A DNA stretch of 54,951 nucleotides, from positions 1 through 54,951 of the forward strand of contig SHUY01000003.1 of the NCBI GenBank assembly GCA_009694435.1, given 5' to 3'. Of the stretch, positions 16,427 to 24,573 are shown in pieces. The notes beneath the pieces were generated by a model, which ran no database searches, was not told the origin of the DNA, and saw only the letters and a program-made list of their open reading frames with translations. Each line of letters begins with the position of its first letter. Position 1 is the stretch's first letter. A program made the position numbers and the translations under genes. The stretch is from Acidimicrobiia bacterium (GTDB lineage Bacteria; Actinomycetota; Acidimicrobiia; IMCC26256; PALSA-555).

Positions 16427-18886
16427 GTGGCAACTCGCATAGGTTCTCGGGGTAAAACTCGAACTAAGGCCAAACCCAAGACTCGCGCCACCGCTAAGCG
16501 CGCCACCGCTAAATCGACCTCCCGCTCGGCTCCTCGCCGAAGCAGCCGGCTCAAAGAGTCGGCTCGGCGCGACCTCGAAGGCCACGGGGCCGATGCTTTA
16601 GCTATCGGTCTAGTCGTTTTGGCTGCTCTCGCGATGCTGGGCTTAGTCTCGGATCTTGCTGGCCCAGTCGGGGTGACGATTGCTAATACTTTAGGAACGG
16701 TTTTAGGGCGAGCTCGCTACGCGGTACCGGTGGTTTTTCTAGTGCTGGCGGTGGCGTGTTTCGCTCAGCGCCCTGCTTCATCTCGCTCGCTTGATCGTAA
16801 AGAGAAGAGGGAAAAAGAAAATTCTGAAACTGACGATTACGCCAACGGTGACAATGAGTTGGCCCTCGCGTCTTCTGAACTCGCACCCTTGCGCGTCGGT
16901 ATTGGTTTTATCCTTCTAGGGATAGCGGCCGTGGGGGCATTGCAGTTAGCGGCGGGCGATCCCTCAATCAATGCCTCGGGGGCCCGGTTACGCGACGCGG
17001 GGGGTTACACCGGAGTAGTAGTTGGCGGCGGGTTATCTTCGGCGGCAGGGGTAGTGGGGGCGGCCGTAGTGCTATTTGGTTTTGCTTTGTTAGGCACTTT
17101 GTTGGCTCCTGGAATTCCGATGCGCGACGCGATTTCGTCAATTGGCCGAGCGTTTCGTTCGTTTTTTTCTTTTTCGGGGCGCGCGGTTCGTAAGTTTGGT
17201 GAGATGCCCAGCCACGACCAAGAAACTGATGCACCCGAGCCGGATGCCAACGTGAGCGTCGACTTAGCCGCCCCGCCGGTCGAGGCTATAACTCCAGTTT
17301 TTGACGCGTCTTTGCCGCCCGAAGGTGAAGAGTATGACGACTCGACCGAAATAGTGGTTGAAGACGATGGTCAAACCGCCTTGGGCTTTGGTTCCCGCTC
17401 GGGTAAAAAGCGCGGTGCTTGGAAGTTGCCGCCGAGCAATCTTTTACAAAAAGGCGAAAAAACAACTATCGATCAAAAAATGGTTGACGAAAGCGGTCGC
17501 CTCTTGCAAGCGGCGCTCGAACAACATGGCGTCGGCGCTACTTTGATTGGGGCCACAGTCGGCCCCACGGTTACTCGCTACGAACTCGAACTCGCGCCCG
17601 GGGTGAAAGTAAGTCGAGTAACCGGCTTGAGTCACGACCTCGCTTACGCCATGGCCGCCGCCGATGTACGCATTTTGGCCCCCATACCGGGGCGTTCGGC
17701 GGTGGGGGTTGAGGTTCCCAACAAGGCTCGTCAACTTGTGACTCTAGGTGACATCCTCAACGCTCCCGAAGCTAAAAGTGCCAAGCATCCTCTCGAGGTT
17801 GGATTGGGTCGCGACATTGCCGGCCGGCCGGTGATGCTTAATCTTGCCGCGCTGCCTCACGTTTTGATTGCCGGTGCCACCGGAGCCGGTAAATCGAGTT
17901 GTATCAACTCTTTAGTTACTTCGCTGCTCATGCGTACCACTCCCGATCAGGTGCGCATGATTTTGGTTGACCCCAAGCGGGTCGAACTCGGGGCGTATAA
18001 CGATGTTCCTCACCTGCTTACCCCAGTGGTAACTGATCCTAAAAAAGCGGCTAACGCACTTTCGTGGGCCGTGCGCGAAATGGATCTGCGCTACGAGATG
18101 ATGTCGGAAGTGGGGGCGCGCGACATAACGGGTTACAACTCGTTGATTGATTCGGATAGTTTGCCCACGCCATCCGAGCCTGACCCGGTAACCGGTAAAG
18201 GATACGAGCGACTGCCTTTTATTGTCATCGTGGTCGACGAACTCAACGACCTAATGATGGTGGCTGCGCGCGACGTGGAGGCCAGTGTTTGCCGGATTGC
18301 TCAGATGGCCCGAGCGGTTGGTATCCATCTCGTCATCGCCACTCAGCGACCTTCGGTTGATGTAATCACTGGTGTCATCAAAGCTAATATTCCGAGCCGG
18401 TTGGCGTTTAGCGTTTCGAGTTTGGCCGACTCTCGCGTCATTCTCGACCAAGCGGGGGCCGAAAAATTAATTGGTCAAGGGGACTTGCTGGCTATTACTG
18501 CGAGTTCGAATCGGGCTCAGCGTATCCAAGGGGCTTGGGTGGAAGAGGCGTGTGTGCGCAAGGTGGCCGCGCACTGGAAACGCCAAGCGGCATCCGAAAT
18601 GTACGTCAAAGGTATTGCCGAAGAAACTTCTACTTCTGTTCACGGGGCGGAAGACTCAAATAACGATGACCCGCTTTTAGTAGAAGCGATGGAGTTGGTG
18701 GTTCGAGCGGGATCGGGCTCCACCTCAATGCTGCAGCGCAAGTTGCGAGTGGGATTTTCTCGGGCCGGTCGACTTATTGACTTGCTTGAACGTAAAGGCG
18801 TAGTGGGCCCCGCCTCGGGCTCGAAAGCGCGTGAAGTGCTTATGAGCGTTGATGAGTTTGAGGCTATGGAGCGCCGCGGCGAGTAA
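16427..18886 (+). CDS. ftsK: DNA translocase FtsK/SpoIIIE
   Basis: Septal DNA pump for chromosome segregation, 819 residues. A basic Lys/Arg/Ala N-terminus is followed by four predicted membrane segments (about 59-80, 90-113, 157-175, 195-225), an acidic linker, an alpha domain (VGPTVTRYELELAPGVKVSRV), and the RecA-like motor with Walker A GATGAGKS at 483-490 and Walker B FIVIVVDELNDLMM. A winged-helix gamma domain (LVVRAGSGSTSMLQRKLRVG) closes the protein. GTG 16427 is the start. The linker is short, and the membrane part is a compact actinobacterial type. Confidence 0.96.
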   Translation: MATRIGSRGKTRTKAKPKTRATAKRATAKSTSRSAPRRSSRLKESARRDLEGHGADALAIGLVVLAALAMLGLVSDLAGPVGVTIANTLGTVLGRARYAVPVVFLVLAVACFAQRPASSRSLDRKEKREKENSETDDYANGDNELALASSELAPLRVGIGFILLGIAAVGALQLAAGDPSINASGARLRDAGGYTGVVVGGGLSSAAGVVGAAVVLFGFALLGTLLAPGIPMRDAISSIGRAFRSFFSFSGRAVRKFGEMPSHDQETDAPEPDANVSVDLAAPPVEAITPVFDASLPPEGEEYDDSTEIVVEDDGQTALGFGSRSGKKRGAWKLPPSNLLQKGEKTTIDQKMVDESGRLLQAALEQHGVGATLIGATVGPTVTRYELELAPGVKVSRVTGLSHDLAYAMAAADVRILAPIPGRSAVGVEVPNKARQLVTLGDILNAPEAKSAKHPLEVGLGRDIAGRPVMLNLAALPHVLIAGATGAGKSSCINSLVTSLLMRTTPDQVRMILVDPKRVELGAYNDVPHLLTPVVTDPKKAANALSWAVREMDLRYEMMSEVGARDITGYNSLIDSDSLPTPSEPDPVTGKGYERLPFIVIVVDELNDLMMVAARDVEASVCRIAQMARAVGIHLVIATQRPSVDVITGVIKANIPSRLAFSVSSLADSRVILDQAGAEKLIGQGDLLAITASSNRAQRIQGAWVEEACVRKVAAHWKRQAASEMYVKGIAEETSTSVHGAEDSNNDDPLLVEAMELVVRAGSGSTSMLQRKLRVGFSRAGRLIDLLERKGVVGPASGSKAREVLMSVDEFEAMERRGE

Positions 18887-18921
18887 CTCTGCGCTCTCGT
18901 TTTCGGGGCGCGTTCCACCGG

Positions 18922-18927
18922 TAGCAT
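18922..18927 (+). promoter_or_regulatory. Leaderless-type -10 element of rimO (TAGCAT)
   Basis: TAGCAT in CCGGTAGCAT lies 6 nt before ATG 18934; the intervening bases TACCCA are not a ribosome-binding site. Confidence 0.55.
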
Positions 18928-18933
18928 TACCCA

Positions 18934-20364
18934 ATGACTTTTGAAACCAAGACGGCGAGGTTTTGGGTAGAGACTCTGGGGTGTCCTAAGAACGCGGTCG
19001 ATTCGGACAAGGTAATCGCATCGCTTTTGGGCGACGGGATGATTCCGGCCGATAATCCTGAAGGCGCTGATCTAGTAGTGGTTAACACCTGCGCGTTCGT
19101 TGAAGCGGCCCGACGAGAATCAATTGACACCGTTCTCGACTTGGCCGCTCGGCGTCAAGCGGGCGCTCGGGTGGTGGTTACCGGTTGTTTAGCCGAACGC
19201 TACGGCGAGGAGTTGGCTACTTCACTCCCCGAGGTTGACGCGGTAGTTGGTTTTGCGGGCGAGGGTTCGCTGGCGAAGTTTTCTCCCGTAGCCCTTACTC
19301 CAATTTCGCAACCCGTTCAGTGGGCCGGTGGAAAATCATTGCCGGTGCGCCCGGACGGGGTGGTGCGGGACTTGCTGGAGTTACCCCGAGCGGCCCCCAG
19401 TCGACCGTGGGCGTATCTGAAAATTGCCGAAGGCTGCGATCGGGCCTGTGCTTTTTGCGCCATTCCGTCGTTTCGGGGCGCCCAACGATCTCGCTCGCCG
19501 GAAGTAATCATGGCCGAAGCTCGAGAACTGGTCGAAGCCGGAGTGGTCGAACTCGTTCTAGTGGCTCAAGACCCTGCGTGGTACGGCCGCGACATCGGTG
19601 CCCCGGGGGCACTGGCGGGTTTGTTGCAACAACTCGATTCCGAGTTGGGCCCGAGTGGGTTGCTGCGAGTTCGGATCCTCTATCTGTACCCGAGCGAAGT
19701 AAAGGGTGAGCTAGTCAGGACAATGTTGGAGTTGCCGACGCCGGTGCCCTACTTCGATTTGTCGCTCCAACACGCCGACCGGGCGCTGTTGGCCAGAATG
19801 AAGCGGTGGGGCGGGGCAGAAAAGTTTATGGCGATGATTGGTTCAATTCGCGACCAAGAGCCTACCGCAACCTTTCGGTCGTCGTTCATCGTGGGCTTCC
19901 CGGGCGAAACCGAAAGCGCGCACGAATCTTTACTCGAATTTTTGTCTGCCGCTCAACTCGATTGGGCCGGGTTTTTCCCGTTTTCTCCCGAAGAGGGCAC
20001 GGCGGCAAATAGTCTCGACCAAACCGTGACCGAAGAGTTAATGAACGAGCGACTGCGAGAGTGTGAAGAAGTTCAGACGCCGATAACCCAAGGCGCGCGC
20101 GACTCTATTGTGGCGAGTGAGACTGATCTCGAAGTTTTGCTTGACGAGGTTGACCCAAATACTGGAGTTGCGGTGGGTCGTAGCCACCGAGAAGCCCCCG
20201 AGATTGATGGGTTGATTCATATCTCTGGCGGTCTCAATTTGACCCCCGGAGTAATGGTCAAGGCCAAAGCCCAAGCGGCTCTAGGGCCTGATCTGTACGC
20301 CGATTTTGTGCGGTTAGCCGATCCCGACTTGAGCGGCATCAATCCAATAGGGTCAAGCGCGTGA
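18934..20364 (+). CDS. rimO: Ribosomal protein S12 methylthiotransferase RimO
   Basis: Radical-SAM enzyme that adds a methylthio group to the conserved Asp of S12. In 476 residues: UPF0004 domain with C17 (TLGCPKNAVDSD), C53 (NTCAFVEAA) and a third Cys in TGCLAERYG; radical-SAM cluster C168-x3-C172-x2-C175 (GCDRACAFC); then a C-terminal TRAM domain. TLGCPKN separates it from MiaB, which begins TFGCQMN and is present at 27.2 kb. It overlaps pgsA by 4 nt (GTGA). Confidence 0.94.
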   Translation: MTFETKTARFWVETLGCPKNAVDSDKVIASLLGDGMIPADNPEGADLVVVNTCAFVEAARRESIDTVLDLAARRQAGARVVVTGCLAERYGEELATSLPEVDAVVGFAGEGSLAKFSPVALTPISQPVQWAGGKSLPVRPDGVVRDLLELPRAAPSRPWAYLKIAEGCDRACAFCAIPSFRGAQRSRSPEVIMAEARELVEAGVVELVLVAQDPAWYGRDIGAPGALAGLLQQLDSELGPSGLLRVRILYLYPSEVKGELVRTMLELPTPVPYFDLSLQHADRALLARMKRWGGAEKFMAMIGSIRDQEPTATFRSSFIVGFPGETESAHESLLEFLSAAQLDWAGFFPFSPEEGTAANSLDQTVTEELMNERLRECEEVQTPITQGARDSIVASETDLEVLLDEVDPNTGVAVGRSHREAPEIDGLIHISGGLNLTPGVMVKAKAQAALGPDLYADFVRLADPDLSGINPIGSSA

Positions 20365-20948
20365 ATCAGCCATCACCGCGCGCTACTCGATTCGGTGAGA
20401 CCGCCATTTTCACTCTGGCCAATTTGGTTACTTTGGCTCGGCTGGTATTGGCTATCCCGGTGTTGGTGCTCATGCTCGATCAAGGGGCCAACTGGCTCAC
20501 TTACGCCGGCTGGGCGGTACTGGCGTTTTCGGACCGGCTCGACGGTTATCTCGCTCGGCGTGAAGGCACCACTCGCTCGGGCGCCTTTTTAGACCCAATG
20601 GCCGACAAGGTCATGGTGCTGGGTGGGTTCATCGTTTTGGGTATCAACGGCGATTTCGCGTGGATCGCGGTGGCGATAGTGGTACTGCGAGAAGTTTCGG
20701 TTTCGATTTACCGAGTAGTGGCTGCTCGAAAGGGGGTCTCACTACCGGCACTTAGGTTGGGCAAGTGGAAGGCTGCGGTGCAGTACTTTGCCGTGGGCTT
20801 TGTTTTGTTTCCTCCTACCGCGGACATCATTTGGTTCCAACAGATCTGGCTGTGGTCGGCAGTGGCCCTCTCGGTAGTTTCGGGTATTGAAATTATTCGC
20901 GCCGGTTGGAGCCCAAATAAAAGCACTGGGCCTTATCCCGCTTTATGA
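20361..20948 (+). CDS. pgsA: CDP-diacylglycerol-glycerol-3-phosphate 3-phosphatidyltransferase
   Basis: Integral membrane CDP-alcohol phosphatidyltransferase of 195 residues for phosphatidylglycerol synthesis. The family motif D-x2-DG-x2-AR-x8-G-x3-D-x3-D is complete: DRLDGYLAR...SGAFLDPMAD. About five to six hydrophobic segments are visible. GTG 20361 overlaps the rimO stop, and ATG of cinA overlaps its own stop, so rimO-pgsA-cinA is one translationally coupled operon. PgsA rather than another CDP-alcohol transferase is supported by the rimO-pgsA-cinA gene order. Confidence 0.88.
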   Translation: MNQPSPRATRFGETAIFTLANLVTLARLVLAIPVLVLMLDQGANWLTYAGWAVLAFSDRLDGYLARREGTTRSGAFLDPMADKVMVLGGFIVLGINGDFAWIAVAIVVLREVSVSIYRVVAARKGVSLPALRLGKWKAAVQYFAVGFVLFPPTADIIWFQQIWLWSAVALSVVSGIEIIRAGWSPNKSTGPYPAL

Positions 20949-22174
20949 AGTGCAATGTTCTCGCCATCGGCACTGAGTTATTACTCGGCCAGATAGTCGA
21001 CACCAATAGTGCGTGGCTCGGTGAACAACTCGCACTGGCCGGAATAGATTCTTACGATCATCGTAAAGTAGGCGACAACCTTGGTCGCATGGTCACCGCG
21101 CTGAGCGACTTACTCGACGAAGCCCAAGCAGTTATTGTTTGCGGCGGGCTTGGCCCCACTCCCGACGACGTAACCCGAGAAGCCATCGCTGAAGTCATGG
21201 GGGTTCCCCTTGTTCGGCGCGAAGAATTGGTCGAAAAGATTGCCGCCATGTTCGGTATGCGGGATCGAGATATGCCGGCTAATAATCTGCGCCAGGCCGA
21301 TATCCCTGAAGGAGCCTGCGTTATTCCTAATTCCTTGGGTACCGCCCCCGGAATTATGGCCGAGATTGCCGGCAAAGTCATTTACGCGGTTCCCGGAGTG
21401 CCGTACGAGATGCAGGCCATGATAAAAGATTTTGTTATCCCTGATCTGCTGGAGCGAGCGGGCATGCGGTCGGTAATTGTTTCGCGGTCACTAAAAACTT
21501 GGGGTACTTCGGAGTCAGGTCTAGCCGAAATGATCGCGACTCAAGTTGACGCACAGAGCAACCCTTCGATTGCCTTTTTAGCTCGGGGCATAGAGGGGCT
21601 TTATGTGCGCCTCACGGCTAAGGCGGCGAATGAATCGGACGCGCGGGCGTTGATTGAAACCGAAGAGACCGAGCTGCGAGCAATTTTGGGTGATTTAATT
21701 TTTGCCGTTGACGACGAAACGATGGAGTCAGTGGTATTGAAGGCCTGCGCCGAGCGGGGGTGGAGCCTGGGTGTCGCCGAGTCACTTACCGGCGGTTTGA
21801 TTGGCGCGCGTCTGGCCAATGTTCCGGGGGCGAGTACAACTTTTCGGGGTTCAATTGCCAGTTACGCCACCGAGGTCAAACGATCGGTGCTGGGAGTTAC
21901 CGCGAGTTCGGTGGTGAGTGCTGAGTGTGTCGCCCAAATGGCCGAGGGGGCCCAAAGAGTGTTGGGGTGCGACGCGGCGGTGGCGGTTACCGGAGTGGCG
22001 GGCCCGGACGAACAAGAAGGTCAGCCGGTAGGGACGGTGTGGTTTGGCGTAGCGGTGACCGGCCACGCAACCGAGACGGTGTCAACCCGATTGCCTGGCG
22101 ATCGAGAGCGAATCCGTCAGTTCTCTACCATCTCGGCGCTCAATCTATTGAGACTTCGCCTTAATTCTTTTTAA
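20945..22174 (+). CDS. cinA: CinA family protein (MoaB-like domain plus nicotinamide-nucleotide amidase)
   Basis: Protein of 409 residues. The N-terminal molybdopterin-binding-like domain reads GTELLLGQIVDTNSAWLGE and GGLGPTPDDVTREA; this part has ADP-ribose/COG1058 pyrophosphatase activity in relatives. The C-terminal CinA domain (WSLGVAESLTGGLIGARL; AVAVTGVAGPDEQEGQPVGTVWFGV) matches NMN amidohydrolase, which recycles NAD breakdown products. Last gene of the rimO-pgsA-cinA operon. recA often follows cinA in bacteria; here an amidohydrolase gene sits between them. Confidence 0.94.
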   Translation: MKCNVLAIGTELLLGQIVDTNSAWLGEQLALAGIDSYDHRKVGDNLGRMVTALSDLLDEAQAVIVCGGLGPTPDDVTREAIAEVMGVPLVRREELVEKIAAMFGMRDRDMPANNLRQADIPEGACVIPNSLGTAPGIMAEIAGKVIYAVPGVPYEMQAMIKDFVIPDLLERAGMRSVIVSRSLKTWGTSESGLAEMIATQVDAQSNPSIAFLARGIEGLYVRLTAKAANESDARALIETEETELRAILGDLIFAVDDETMESVVLKACAERGWSLGVAESLTGGLIGARLANVPGASTTFRGSIASYATEVKRSVLGVTASSVVSAECVAQMAEGAQRVLGCDAAVAVTGVAGPDEQEGQPVGTVWFGVAVTGHATETVSTRLPGDRERIRQFSTISALNLLRLRLNSF

Positions 22175-22382
22175 TTTTCACCGTTCTAGCCGTGGCGCTC
22201 GGAGTGCCGCCGGTGGGAGTGAACAGAACTTTTAGGCGCACCGAAAGAGCCTCTTTATTTGTTGGTGATGAAGTAGTCAATAGCGAGCATTTAATTCGGT
22301 AGGTTGCGGCCTTAGTTGCTGTAGCGTTGGCGGTAGAGTAGTCGCCGAAGTAAAGCGCAGGTGGCCGGAACCATCCATCGAT
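22161..22382 (-). pseudogene. Possible 3' remnant of a surface/secreted protein gene
   Basis: On the minus strand an open frame of 73 codons runs from just inside a TGA (22383-22385) to TAA 22161-22163, overlapping the end of cinA by 14 nt. It has no plausible start codon near its 5' end. The translation is Thr/Ser/Ala rich and ends in VLFTPTGGTPSATARTVKIK plus KN, resembling the C-termini of bacterial secreted beta-sandwich proteins. The family is not identified. It may be the surviving tail of a gene whose front was lost when the neighbouring amidohydrolase segment arrived. It could also be a chance open frame. Confidence 0.35.
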
Positions 22383-22402
22383 TCACTAGTTGTTCTGCCG
22401 AC

Positions 22403-22408
22403 TACGAT
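22403..22408 (+). promoter_or_regulatory. Leaderless-type -10 element of the amidohydrolase (TACGAT)
   Basis: TACGAT lies exactly 6 nt before GTG 22415 and no Shine-Dalgarno sequence precedes that codon, which supports choosing GTG 22415 over the upstream in-frame GTG at 22361. Confidence 0.5.
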
Positions 22409-22414
22409 TCGCCT

Positions 22415-24238
22415 GTGACTAAACCCGTTGTTTACCGAGCCCAACGCATCGTCACAATGAACGACGATTGTCCATCGGCGCAGGCGGTAGCTATTCGAGA
22501 CGGCCGGTTTCTCGCCGTAGGAACTCTCGAAGAAGTTTTGGCCGCAGTTGGTCCCGACCATGAATTATCCGATGTTTTTACCGATCGAGTTCTTCTTCCT
22601 GGACTCATCGATCAACACCTGCATCCGATATTGGGGGCAACCACGTTGACAACCGAAGTCATAGCACCCGAGGACTGGATTCTGCCGCGCCGAACATTTA
22701 CCGCGGCGGTAAGTGAAGCCGAATACGACCGTCGTATACTCGCCGCCCATCGTTCTCTGCCAGACGGCGAGTGGCTATTCTCCTGGGGCTGGCATGCCCT
22801 GTGGCACGGACCGCTCAGTCGCGAACGTCTTGACCGGATAGTGAAAGATCGCCCGACTGCGGTATGGCAACGATCCTGTCATGAATGGATCCTCAATTCG
22901 GCGGCGCTCGATGCAATTGGATTGACCTATGAGTTGACTCAAGGGCATGGCCTCGCCAGCGAACAGTTGGATTGGGCGCGGGGTCATTTTTATGAAAATG
23001 GCTCTATGGTAATTCTTGCGCAGTACCTGTTTCCGCACTTCGTGACCACAGAGCGATTCCACACGGGACTGAACCAGATGGTCGAGTATCTCCATATGAA
23101 TGGTGTAACTGCGATCAACGAGCCTGGGATTTATTGGACAAGTGAGCCGTGGGATCTCTATCAAGAGATTCTCGGTCATGACGACGTGCCGTTCGAGAGC
23201 ACGTTTATGGTTCAGGCTCGCACACAACCATTACGGGAATTATCACCCGAGCAGTTCGTTTCCGATGCGAGCAGTCAGGTTGAGCTTGGAAGTGGCACCA
23301 AGGTAAGGATGATTGACCACCACGTAAAACTTTTCGCCGATGGTGCAATCATCTCGCAGTTGATGCAGATGAAGGAACCGTATCTTGATCGCGACGGAAA
23401 TCCGGACCCTCATCACCGCGGTGAATGGTTGATGGAGCCTGATCAACTAAAAATTGTTTTCGACACCTATTGGGACGCTGAGTGGCAGATCCATATTCAC
23501 GTCAATGGAGACCTTGGTCTTGAAGTTCTTCTCAACATCATCGAAGAGGCGCAGCGCCGCAAGCCAAGAGATGATCACCGCACCGTCATCGTGCATTTCG
23601 CAAACTCAACTGAAGATCAGGTAAATAAAATTGCTCAACTTGGCGCCATCGTTTCCGCGAATCCCTACTATCCCGTCGGATTTGCCGACAAGTACAGCGA
23701 GTGGGGTCTCGGCCCAGAACGAGCCGATGTGATGGTGCGCTCCGCATCGGTACTGCGACGAGGTATTCCACTTTCTTTCCACTCGGATCTTCCGATGTGC
23801 CCCAGTGATCCGATGTTGATGGCCGCGTACGGCGTGAATCGGACGACGCCATCGGGACGTGTTGCGGGGCCGGAGCAAAGAATCGGAATTCATGACGCAC
23901 TGCGGGCGGTGACCATCGAAGCCGCGTACTCGTGGCGGCGCGAGCATGAACTCGGGAGTATTGAAGTGGGAAAGATCGCTAATTTGACGGCGCTCGACTC
24001 CGACCCATACGACTCCGACCCCAAACTGATTGGCCAGATTCCCATTAGGGCGACGGTGTTTGCGGGCCGAGTTTTCGATGTTCCGCCGGAACTCATCGCC
24101 CAACGAAATGGCGCCGTTGGTTCTGTCGCCGAGATCTCGGACAGCTCTTCGTTCTCCGGTGTGAACGAACACGGCTGCGCCTGTGAAATAGCAGAGTTCA
24201 TCGCGAATTATCTTGCCCAGAGCGCTCGGGCCGCCTGA
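22415..24238 (+). CDS. Amidohydrolase family 3 metal-dependent hydrolase (YtcJ-like)
   Basis: Protein of 607 residues from GTG 22415. It shows the N-terminal composite domain typical of the superfamily (VVYRAQRIVTMNDDCPSAQA, AVAIRDGRFLAVG), the metal motif HxH in LPGLIDQHLHPILGAT, later ligands in IHIHVNGDLG and VIVHFANS, a catalytic-Asp region SFHSDLPM, and a closing beta strand segment (GSIEVGKIANLTALDSDPYD). It acts on C-N or related bonds; the substrate is unknown. No signal peptide. It stands alone between cinA and recA, a pair that is usually close, so it looks like an insertion into that locus. Confidence 0.85.
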   Translation: MTKPVVYRAQRIVTMNDDCPSAQAVAIRDGRFLAVGTLEEVLAAVGPDHELSDVFTDRVLLPGLIDQHLHPILGATTLTTEVIAPEDWILPRRTFTAAVSEAEYDRRILAAHRSLPDGEWLFSWGWHALWHGPLSRERLDRIVKDRPTAVWQRSCHEWILNSAALDAIGLTYELTQGHGLASEQLDWARGHFYENGSMVILAQYLFPHFVTTERFHTGLNQMVEYLHMNGVTAINEPGIYWTSEPWDLYQEILGHDDVPFESTFMVQARTQPLRELSPEQFVSDASSQVELGSGTKVRMIDHHVKLFADGAIISQLMQMKEPYLDRDGNPDPHHRGEWLMEPDQLKIVFDTYWDAEWQIHIHVNGDLGLEVLLNIIEEAQRRKPRDDHRTVIVHFANSTEDQVNKIAQLGAIVSANPYYPVGFADKYSEWGLGPERADVMVRSASVLRRGIPLSFHSDLPMCPSDPMLMAAYGVNRTTPSGRVAGPEQRIGIHDALRAVTIEAAYSWRREHELGSIEVGKIANLTALDSDPYDSDPKLIGQIPIRATVFAGRVFDVPPELIAQRNGAVGSVAEISDSSSFSGVNEHGCACEIAEFIANYLAQSARAA

Positions 24239-24432
24239 CTCAGTTCCGGTGGGTTTTTCAACCCGTCAGGGCAGAGCATAGAGTCGAGCCTTTGCGGGCC
24301 ACAGTCGCAGAGAGCAGCACCGCAGGCCACGCAACGCTTACTTCACCCAGCGGCGAGCATCACGCGCTGTGCGGGTTTCAGCCCGTTTCCACTCCCCAAA
24401 CCCTAGTAAACAAGCCGTTTTACGGGGTATCC
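24239..24432. other. Non-coding stretch before the recA promoter
   Basis: No supported gene. Two similar short hairpins occur: GGGTT-TTTC-AACCC (24251-24264), just after the amidohydrolase stop, and CGGG-TTTCAG-CCCG (24372-24385). Neither has a long T-run, although the second is followed by TTTCC. The first may help terminate the amidohydrolase transcript. The rest shows no recognised structure. Confidence 0.4.
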
Positions 24433-24461
24433 TTGACCCCGAACGCATGTTCGATTAGTCT
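24433..24461 (+). promoter_or_regulatory. recA promoter with LexA (SOS) box
   Basis: TTGACC (24433-24438) and TAGTCT (24456-24461) form a promoter with a 17-nt spacer. The spacer holds the perfect palindrome CGAAC-GCAT-GTTCG (24440-24453), which matches the actinobacterial/Gram-positive LexA box CGAAC-N4-GTTCG. LexA bound there would block RNA polymerase. The mRNA leader would be about 105 nt. Confidence 0.88.
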
Positions 24462-24573
24462 CACGCGTGTAATTCACTCATAACCGTCACACCCTCGTCG
24501 TACCTTCTCAATCAACCAACGGGCACCCGCCCCAACAACCGAAAACCCCTCAGGGGGAGACCAGGAGAATCCA

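Noticed and set aside
24292-24483. 63-residue open frame before recA
   Set aside because: It runs through the recA promoter and SOS box, has no ribosome-binding site and no recognisable composition.
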